A DNA stretch of 14,651 bases from an uncultured Actinomycetes bacterium (GTDB lineage: Bacteria; Actinomycetota; Actinomycetes; Nanopelagicales; Nanopelagicaceae). Below the pieces are notes generated by a model. That model ran no database searches. It saw only the letters and a list, made by a program, of their open reading frames with translations, and was not told the origin of the DNA. The stretch spans positions 1-14,651 of the forward strand of contig CAIJOE010000041.1 of assembly GCA_903822245.1 (NCBI GenBank), written 5' to 3'. The first letter of the stretch is position 1; each line of letters begins with the position of its first letter. The position numbers and the translations under genes were made by a program. Shown here piece after piece: positions 1 to 4,636 of this stretch.

Positions 1-2
1 AG

Positions 3-35
3 TCTGCAGCTGAAGGAATGAAGGAAGATCACTAA
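3..35 (+). CDS. C-terminal tail of an upstream gene (partial)
   Basis: Frame 3 reads ten codons (SAAEGMKEDH) and then TAA at 33-35, about 18 nt before a strong intrinsic terminator. That position is where the last gene of a transcript would end. The other two forward frames stop earlier (positions 11-13 and 19-21). The tail is too short to identify a family, and the call rests only on its position before the terminator. Confidence 0.35.
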   Translation, partial: SAAEGMKEDH

Positions 36-53
36 TCTGATCAAATAAGTTAA

Positions 54-88
54 AAATAGGGCGGCTCCCAAGCGGAGCCGCCCTATTT
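54..88 (+). terminator. Rho-independent terminator, 15-bp perfect stem
   Basis: Positions 54-68 pair perfectly with 74-88 around a 5-nt loop (CAAGC). The stem core is G+C-rich (GGGCGGCTCC) and is flanked by an A-run on the left and TATTTCTATT on the right, the arrangement of an intrinsic terminator. It should end the transcript of the gene whose last codons lie at 3-35. Because of the flanking A and T runs it could also work on the opposite strand, where it might stop readthrough from crtYcYd. It is the only clear intrinsic terminator I see in the window. Confidence 0.9.
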
Positions 89-103
89 CTATTAGAGATT
101 GGT

Positions 104-116
104 TATTCTTTTATCA
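104..116 (+). promoter_or_regulatory. Leaderless -10 element for the small membrane protein
   Basis: The hexamer TATTCT (104-109) fits the actinobacterial TAnnnT -10 consensus and lies 6 nt before the ATG at 116. Transcription would therefore begin at or next to the start codon. There is no Shine-Dalgarno-like stretch before this ATG. The same spacing recurs at several other genes here, which strengthens the call. Confidence 0.5.
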
Positions 117-355
117 TGACAAATTATCGTTGGGGTGGATATCTACTAATCGCGCTTGGCCTAATTAACCTTCGGTATCAGACAGGCCATTCCAATGTGT
201 TGACCCATAGCTTGTTAATAGTTATTCCTGGAGCATTGATTCTGCTCATGAGTTGGCTAGCCCCAACAAAGAAGATCCTTGAAATGAAAGTTGTTAAGTA
301 TATTTCTTTAGTAGTTTTAGTTGCATTAATTGCATACGCTGCAATTAACAAATAA
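116..355 (+). CDS. Small three-helix membrane protein, unknown function
   Basis: I do not recognise a family. The 79-residue product is almost entirely hydrophobic, with three likely membrane segments: residues about 7-19, 31-49 and 59-77. The loop between helices 2 and 3 is lysine-rich (PTKK..EMK), so by the positive-inside rule it probably faces the cytoplasm. The ATG at 116 is supported by a leaderless-type -10 just upstream. The gene has its own promoter after a terminator and ends exactly where the convergent crtYd gene ends (stops abut at 355/356). Its position beside the retinal module may be chance or may indicate a role in the carotenoid/rhodopsin membrane system; nothing in the protein itself shows that. 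Confidence 0.7.
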   Translation: MTNYRWGGYLLIALGLINLRYQTGHSNVLTHSLLIVIPGALILLMSWLAPTKKILEMKVVKYISLVVLVALIAYAAINK

Positions 356-664
356 TTAATCTTTTCTACCAATTCCTTTTCTGCCCCAGTAGACCCACAT
401 TCCCATTACGGCGAGAACTAGTGAGAAGCCAAATAATAAATCCTCAATTGGCGCCGCAGCGACTCTAGTGCCAATTATTGCATCAGGGTTATACATAACA
501 ATATCTCTAGATGTTAGCCACCAATTTGTAATTAATTGAAAAGGTAAAATAATTGCGTATGAAGTCCAAAAAATAGATTTAGTTAAGAGTTGAGTTTTAA
601 TTCCATATAGGTCAAAAAAGACGGCAGCGATTACTGAACCAAGAGCAATATCGGTATAAATCAT
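356..664 (-). CDS. crtYd: Lycopene cyclase subunit CrtYd
   Basis: One half of the heterodimeric lycopene cyclase typical of Actinobacteria. Together with CrtYc it closes the beta-ionone rings of lycopene to give beta-carotene in the membrane. The 102-residue protein has about three membrane segments and the family motif P-x-E-(E/D) as PIEDLLF (residues 72-78), preceded by the characteristic NWWLTSRDIVMYNPDAIIG stretch (47-65). Its length fits the family (about 100-120 residues). It overlaps crtYc by 4 nt (ATGA at 661-664), so the two halves are translationally coupled, as expected for a dimer made in equal amounts. A beta-cyclase is inferred rather than an epsilon- or C50-cyclase because blh, which needs beta-carotene, is next door. 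Confidence 0.88.
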   Translation of the reverse strand: MIYTDIALGSVIAAVFFDLYGIKTQLLTKSIFWTSYAIILPFQLITNWWLTSRDIVMYNPDAIIGTRVAAAPIEDLLFGFSLVLAVMGMWVYWGRKGIGRKD

Positions 665-996
665 TCTTTTTCATCCCCGACTGGCCAATGTTTCTTAACG
701 GCGCGGACACCTTCAATTGTCATAATTGCCGCAATCGGAACGATTATGAAGAAAAGAAATTCCTCTAAGGGGATTTTGAATGGCCCATAAATTCCAAGAA
801 TTTGATTACTGTCAAAGCTCCAATGCTTATTTGAAACTGCGTAGGCATCCCAAATTATAAAAGGTATTGCTACAGGAAGAATGCTTAAAATCACGCGATA
901 GATTCGTTTAAGAACTCCGACTTTTAGAACAATTTCTAGCCAAAAGGAGCCACAAATAGTAAAGAGCAACATCGCCATATAACTCCACTTGAGCAT
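661..996 (-). CDS. crtYc: Lycopene cyclase subunit CrtYc
   Basis: Partner of CrtYd in the heterodimeric lycopene cyclase. The 111-residue membrane protein carries the domain hallmarks: an IWDAYA motif (48-53), the HWSFDSNQILGI segment (58-69) and the acidic signature PLEEFLFF (76-83). Hydrophobic segments lie at about 6-22, 35-50 and 80-95. The ATG at 996 is preceded by a strong Shine-Dalgarno sequence (AAAGGGGG at 1001-1008, 4-nt spacer), in contrast with the leaderless genes around it. It is first in a two-gene operon with crtYd and is divergent from blh. CrtE, CrtB and CrtI, needed to make lycopene, are not in this window. Confidence 0.88.
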   Translation of the reverse strand: MLKWSYMAMLLFTICGSFWLEIVLKVGVLKRIYRVILSILPVAIPFIIWDAYAVSNKHWSFDSNQILGIYGPFKIPLEEFLFFIIVPIAAIMTIEGVRAVKKHWPVGDEKE

Positions 997-1000
997 GGTT

Positions 1001-1023
1001 CCCCCTTTACTTCAATCAATATA
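1001..1023 (-). promoter_or_regulatory. crtYc promoter -10 and strong Shine-Dalgarno
   Basis: On the minus strand TATATT (1018-1023) is a plausible -10, giving a start near 1011 and a short leader of about 15 nt. That leader holds AAAGGGGG (1001-1008), ideally spaced before the ATG at 996. This -10 physically overlaps the -10 of the divergent blh promoter. Confidence 0.45.
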
Positions 1024-1032
1024 CTAGTGCAA
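1020..1032 (+). promoter_or_regulatory. Leaderless -10 element for blh
   Basis: TATACT (1020-1025) is a near-ideal -10 and lies 6 nt before the blh ATG at 1032, so the mRNA should begin at the start codon. The element shares bases 1020-1023 with the minus-strand -10 proposed for crtYc. Confidence 0.6.
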
Positions 1033-1985
1033 TGAATTCCGGTGCGCTAAAGGTATTTCAAAGTGTCCGCACCTTTTCTACAACATGTATTTTTATTGGA
1101 ATAGTTCTTTCACTAGTCTTACGACCGCTCCTTGGTTCTAGCTCACTTGGATGGCAAGTTGTAATCGCAACATTTGCTCTTGCTGTTGGGATCCCTCACG
1201 GGGCAGTTGATCATTTGATCGCAATGAGAAGCACTTCAAAGATAAAAATGGTGATTATCATTTTGCTGTATGTATTGACTGCTGTTTTAGCGGCATTTTC
1301 AATCTTTACCTGGAACGTGTGGGGTTTTGAGCTTGTCTTATTGATGTCCGCTCTGCATTTTGGTTTTGGTGATGCAGCGTATATAAATGAATTAGATAGA
1401 TTGTCAGGCCTAACTAGACTTCGAAAACCAACTCAAATACTTTATGCACTTGCTTCGGGCTCGCTCCCGGTTTTCATTCCCCTCACGCAAAGTTCAAGTA
1501 AGAGTGCGTTAGAACAAGTAAACCCAAAACTAATTGATTGGGCTGGCAATTTCGAAATGCAGCTCAGATTGCTTGTACTTCTACTGACGGTTGCTGCCGT
1601 TCTTTTCTTAATTTATGACAAGAGATATAGAGAAATTCTCGATCTAGTACTCCTAGGGCTCTTAAGTTTATTTGCTCCACCACTTGTGGCATTTGCAATG
1701 TATTTTGGGTGTTGGCACGCAATACGCCACACTGCGCGCTTAACACTCTTGCTGCCAAAATCTATTTCATTTGCCTTGCTTAACTCCCCAGTTAAGTCAT
1801 TTAGAGCAGCAGTAATTCCTGGAATTCCAGCACTGGTATTAACCCTTGTAGTTTCTTTGATTATTCTGATTAGTAAGCATGACCTGAGCGCAAACTATTT
1901 TTGGACTTTATTAGTCGTTGTTTGGGCCCTTACAGTTCCACATATGGCAGTTACTGCAAGAATTGATAAAAAGGCGTTAAATTAA
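1032..1985 (+). CDS. blh: Brp/Blh-family beta-carotene 15,15'-dioxygenase
   Basis: Cleaves beta-carotene centrally into two molecules of all-trans retinal, the chromophore of microbial rhodopsins; an Fe(II)-dependent integral membrane enzyme. The 317-residue protein has the conserved motifs in order: GIPHGAVDH (53-61), LHFGFGD (108-114), CWHAIRHTAR (227-236) and VPHM (302-305). H56, H109, H229 and H233 fit the histidines proposed as iron ligands in the family. Six or more hydrophobic segments run through the protein, and the length is normal. The gene is divergent from crtYcYd, which makes its substrate, so the region is a retinal-supply module. The start is set by a -10 box 6 nt upstream of the ATG. 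The gene ends in a TTAA shared with the convergent gene at 1982. No opsin gene lies in the window. Confidence 0.93.
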   Translation: MNSGALKVFQSVRTFSTTCIFIGIVLSLVLRPLLGSSSLGWQVVIATFALAVGIPHGAVDHLIAMRSTSKIKMVIIILLYVLTAVLAAFSIFTWNVWGFELVLLMSALHFGFGDAAYINELDRLSGLTRLRKPTQILYALASGSLPVFIPLTQSSSKSALEQVNPKLIDWAGNFEMQLRLLVLLLTVAAVLFLIYDKRYREILDLVLLGLLSLFAPPLVAFAMYFGCWHAIRHTARLTLLLPKSISFALLNSPVKSFRAAVIPGIPALVLTLVVSLIILISKHDLSANYFWTLLVVVWALTVPHMAVTARIDKKALN

Positions 1986-2800
1986 CCTTTAGCAGCAACT
2001 GTTGCCGGATGAATAATAAAGAGTGGGAGTGAGCGTTTATCTTGCTCAGCTTTCAACAGTCGGATGGCTTCAATCCGAGCATCGCAATGTCCTTTCAAGA
2101 CATCGTATGCAGCTTGCCCCATGAGTGCTACCAACTCTGGTCTATTTGAAATGTATACCGGTTCAGTACCGACGTGGGCTTCAGTATTTCCAGTGCAGTA
2201 CCAAGCGAAATCTGCGCCGCCATCGCCCCATGCAAGTCGTTCGTACTCCCCAATAACATTTACGGTGATTTCTTGATCACCAAATTCACGTTGCTCAAAA
2301 CTACGGCGAATTGGAAGCTGCCAACAAACATCTGGCTTGGTCTCAACAAAATGGATGCCTTCTTTTTCTGCTAAATGGTGCAGCACGCAACCAAATGATC
2401 CGGTATATCCAGGGGCCTCATGGCCTACTCGGTTAAGGAAAATGCAGGAGTCATTTATCTTGCGGGTTTTGCGGTCTTTATCTAAGCCAACTTCTGAAAT
2501 TTGGAATTTCCCGTTTTGCTTCTTGGGTTGTGCTTCGTCAAAAAATTGCCACATATCTTTTGTAATGCGCTTTGCTACTTTCTGAGTGCGCTCTTCATCT
2601 TCTTGATCTGAGTAATAAGCACCATCTGAACAACAGCCAGCATCAGGCTTATCGGCATCAATTCCACAGCAACCATTTCCGTAGATACAGGTCCAATATG
2701 AAGTGAGCCAAGTTAGATCACACTTATAGAGCTCTTCAGCATTGGCGGGGTCAGCAAATTCAACCCAGTCGCGGGCAAAGTTCGGATTAACCTCAGGCAC
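1982..2800 (-). CDS. Cysteine-rich YkgJ/DUF3109-like putative metal-chelating protein
   Basis: A soluble 272-residue protein with 11 cysteines and no signal peptide or membrane segment. The cysteines cluster as C27, C38, C44-C45 and C56-C57, then C119, GCVLHH (C138), KPDVCWQLPIR (C159), C202 and C239. The order Cys-Cys cluster, then C-x-(V/I)-H, then P-x-x-C-x-x-x-P-I resembles the YkgJ (CxxCxxCC) and DUF3109 families, thought to bind zinc or iron, possibly an Fe-S centre. Biochemical function is unknown. The start is a GTG at 2800, with a possible -10 (TAGGCT, 2809-2814) 8 nt upstream and no Shine-Dalgarno. It is divergent from proC across 70 bp and convergent on blh. The family assignment is by motif only. 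Confidence 0.7.
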   Translation of the reverse strand: MPEVNPNFARDWVEFADPANAEELYKCDLTWLTSYWTCIYGNGCCGIDADKPDAGCCSDGAYYSDQEDEERTQKVAKRITKDMWQFFDEAQPKKQNGKFQISEVGLDKDRKTRKINDSCIFLNRVGHEAPGYTGSFGCVLHHLAEKEGIHFVETKPDVCWQLPIRRSFEQREFGDQEITVNVIGEYERLAWGDGGADFAWYCTGNTEAHVGTEPVYISNRPELVALMGQAAYDVLKGHCDARIEAIRLLKAEQDKRSLPLFIIHPATVAAKG

Positions 2801-2814
2801 AGTGAGAGAGCCTA
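2800..2814 (-). promoter_or_regulatory. Probable leaderless -10 for the cysteine-rich protein
   Basis: TAGGCT (2809-2814 on the minus strand) lies 8 nt before the GTG start. The divergent proC promoter uses the identical hexamer on the other strand, so the 70-bp gap carries two outward-facing copies of TAGGCT. Confidence 0.4.
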
Positions 2815-2858
2815 GGGCTTAATCAATAAATTAGCACATCGGAATTAAGGCAATTAGG

Positions 2859-2871
2859 TAGGCTTGAGATA
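2859..2871 (+). promoter_or_regulatory. Leaderless -10 element for proC
   Basis: TAGGCT (2859-2864) is followed by 6 nt and the ATG at 2871. No Shine-Dalgarno sequence is present between them. This is consistent with a leaderless transcript carrying proC and the coupled downstream gene. Confidence 0.5.
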
Positions 2872-3686
2872 TGAGCAGCCTTGAAAGTAGCAAATACCAA
2901 GTAGGTGTTATTGGTGTTGGCGTTATGGGAGAGGCACTCCTAGCTGGGTTAGTAAGTGCAGGACTAAAGGGCTCACAGATTTCATTTGCTGAAAAAAGGG
3001 AAGATAGAGCCAGGGAAATAAGCAAGAAGTATGGCGCTAAGGCAATAGAGCTTTCAGAGTTAGCCGGGCATAGTGATGTTGTGCTTCTGGTAGTAAAACC
3101 TCAGGATCTTGGAGCGTTACTAGATGAGGTGGGCTCTAAGTTCAAATCTGGGTCACTATTAATCTCCTTTGCTGCCGGCAAGAAGACAGAATTTATTGAA
3201 TCTAAAGTTGATTCAAATATTGCGGTAATTCGAGTAATGCCAAATACCCCAACACTTATTGGCAAAGGAATGGCCGCTCTTTCAGTTGGTAGCAAGGTCA
3301 GCGCCGAACAAATCACTTTTGTAGAAACATTTCTAAAGGCATGCGGCAAAGTAATTATTGTCGGTGAAAATCTTCAGGATGCAGTAACTGCCGTCTCAGG
3401 TTCTGGTCCTGCCTACTTCTTCGCATTCGTTGAAGAGATGATCAAGGCCGCTACAGAGCTTGGCCTAAGCCAAGAAGATGCCACAGCCCTCACAGTGCAA
3501 ACCATTGTGGGCTCAGCTGGAATGTTGAGCGAGAGCGGCTTAAGTGCGACAAAACTTCGCGAGAATGTAACTAGTCCAAATGGAACTACTGCTGCTGCGC
3601 TCGCAAAATTTAGTGAAGGCGAACTAGGTAATCTAATAAAGACCGCAATGACTGCCGCCCGCGATCGCTCGCAGGAATTAGCGTGA
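2871..3686 (+). CDS. proC: Pyrroline-5-carboxylate reductase
   Basis: Last step of proline synthesis: NAD(P)H-dependent reduction of 1-pyrroline-5-carboxylate to L-proline in the cytoplasm. The 271-residue protein starts with a Rossmann nucleotide-binding motif, GVIGVGVMGEALLAG (12-26). It then has VVKPQD (74-79), VRVMPNTPTLIGKG (120-133) and VSGSGPAYFFAFVEEM (175-190). The C-terminal dimerisation domain carries the family signature LRENVTSPNGTTAAAL (229-244). Length and motif order are typical. Proline enzyme proB/proA genes are not nearby. The stop overlaps the GTG start of the next gene by 4 nt (GTGA), so the secreted downstream protein appears to be co-translated with it, without an obvious functional link. 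Confidence 0.97.
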   Translation: MSSLESSKYQVGVIGVGVMGEALLAGLVSAGLKGSQISFAEKREDRAREISKKYGAKAIELSELAGHSDVVLLVVKPQDLGALLDEVGSKFKSGSLLISFAAGKKTEFIESKVDSNIAVIRVMPNTPTLIGKGMAALSVGSKVSAEQITFVETFLKACGKVIIVGENLQDAVTAVSGSGPAYFFAFVEEMIKAATELGLSQEDATALTVQTIVGSAGMLSESGLSATKLRENVTSPNGTTAAALAKFSEGELGNLIKTAMTAARDRSQELA

Positions 3687-4636
3687 AAACAAAGAACTTA
3701 GTTATAACTGCCCTAATAACAATTCTTTCTATCTCTCCCGCAAGTGCAGTGACCAAGGTTATTAAGGTACTTCCAGTAAAACCCATATTAATTACGACAC
3801 TATCTGGCTCTTCAGGTGATCAGATATCTGCTGTTTCAACCACTGCTACTGAAATTGCTTTAGTTGGAACAGTTGAATCATCTACTGCCTCGCAAGTAAC
3901 CACATCTTCTTACCTTGGCGGAAGTGATGGCTTTATTGCCTCAATCGACCCAACAGGCAATCATCTTTGGGATCTTCACTTGGGTTCAATTGGCGATGAA
4001 ATTGCAACAGCTGTGGTCCGCGACAAAGTGGGTTCTTTTTGGGTATTTGGGGCATCTGCAATCCCTGCCACCCCACCAATCCCTACCGCGCCAGATTCAA
4101 CAACAGTCAATATTGATAATGTAGTTATTGATCCAATAACAAATTCAAATAACTCACTTACCCAACTTATGGCCTGGAAAGTCTCGCTCACGGGCCAATT
4201 AGTTGCCACCTATTCATATGATGCGGGCGGTGTTGTTAATCCAAATTCTGTAACTTTCGATGGAACTACATTGCTGGTGAGTGGTTTAATCGAAGATCAA
4301 CGTTTCACAGTTCGGGTCTCTCAAACCGGAGAATTTACTAAATTTACAAGAGTAACTTCCAAAGCTGTAGTTGCTCCAGCAATCACAACAATAAAGGCCG
4401 GCACTGGAAGTATGAAGAGTTTTATTTCTAAGGGAGCAATAAAAGGAATAACCTCTTGGAAGCCAAAGAGTGCAATCCCAGTACTTATTGAATATAACAA
4501 GGCCGGAGCTATCACTCGAGCAAGCTACTTCCAAGGGAATGTAATTTCAGTTCTTTGGCAATCTGGGATTGGCCCGATCGTAATAACTGAGCGCTCAGAT
4601 GGCTATGGAATAAATATCTTAGGCCTTGCGAAATAA
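3683..4636 (+). CDS. Secreted protein with SBBP-like beta-propeller repeats
   Basis: The 317-residue product has a clear signal peptide: basic start (MKTK), a hydrophobic core (about 6-18) and an ASA cleavage site after residue 22, so it is exported. The mature part has propeller-like elements. LSGSSGDQISAV (40-51) and LGSIGDEIATAV (100-111) are two copies of one motif, and between them YLGGSDGFIASIDPTGNHLW (77-96) matches the SBBP (beta-propeller) pattern of G-x-D-x-F-(I/V)-A. No catalytic motif was seen, so a binding or scaffold role is only a guess. The start is GTG overlapping the proC stop (GTGA). The 3' end overlaps the convergent metallopeptidase gene by 18 bp. Residues 127-160 form a Pro/Asn/Ser/Thr-rich linker. 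Confidence 0.75.
   Translation: MKTKNLVITALITILSISPASAVTKVIKVLPVKPILITTLSGSSGDQISAVSTTATEIALVGTVESSTASQVTTSSYLGGSDGFIASIDPTGNHLWDLHLGSIGDEIATAVVRDKVGSFWVFGASAIPATPPIPTAPDSTTVNIDNVVIDPITNSNNSLTQLMAWKVSLTGQLVATYSYDAGGVVNPNSVTFDGTTLLVSGLIEDQRFTVRVSQTGEFTKFTRVTSKAVVAPAITTIKAGTGSMKSFISKGAIKGITSWKPKSAIPVLIEYNKAGAITRASYFQGNVISVLWQSGIGPIVITERSDGYGINILGLAK

Noticed and set aside
54..88. The perfect 15-bp palindrome as a mobile-element end, REP or CRISPR-like repeat
   Set aside because: I found no second copy in the window, it directly follows a reading-frame end, and its A- and T-rich flanks fit an intrinsic terminator.
2064..2585. Three overlapping plus-strand open frames (2064-2276, 2174-2374, 2337-2585)
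   Set aside because: All are antisense to the cysteine-rich protein, overlap one another in different frames and lack start signals.
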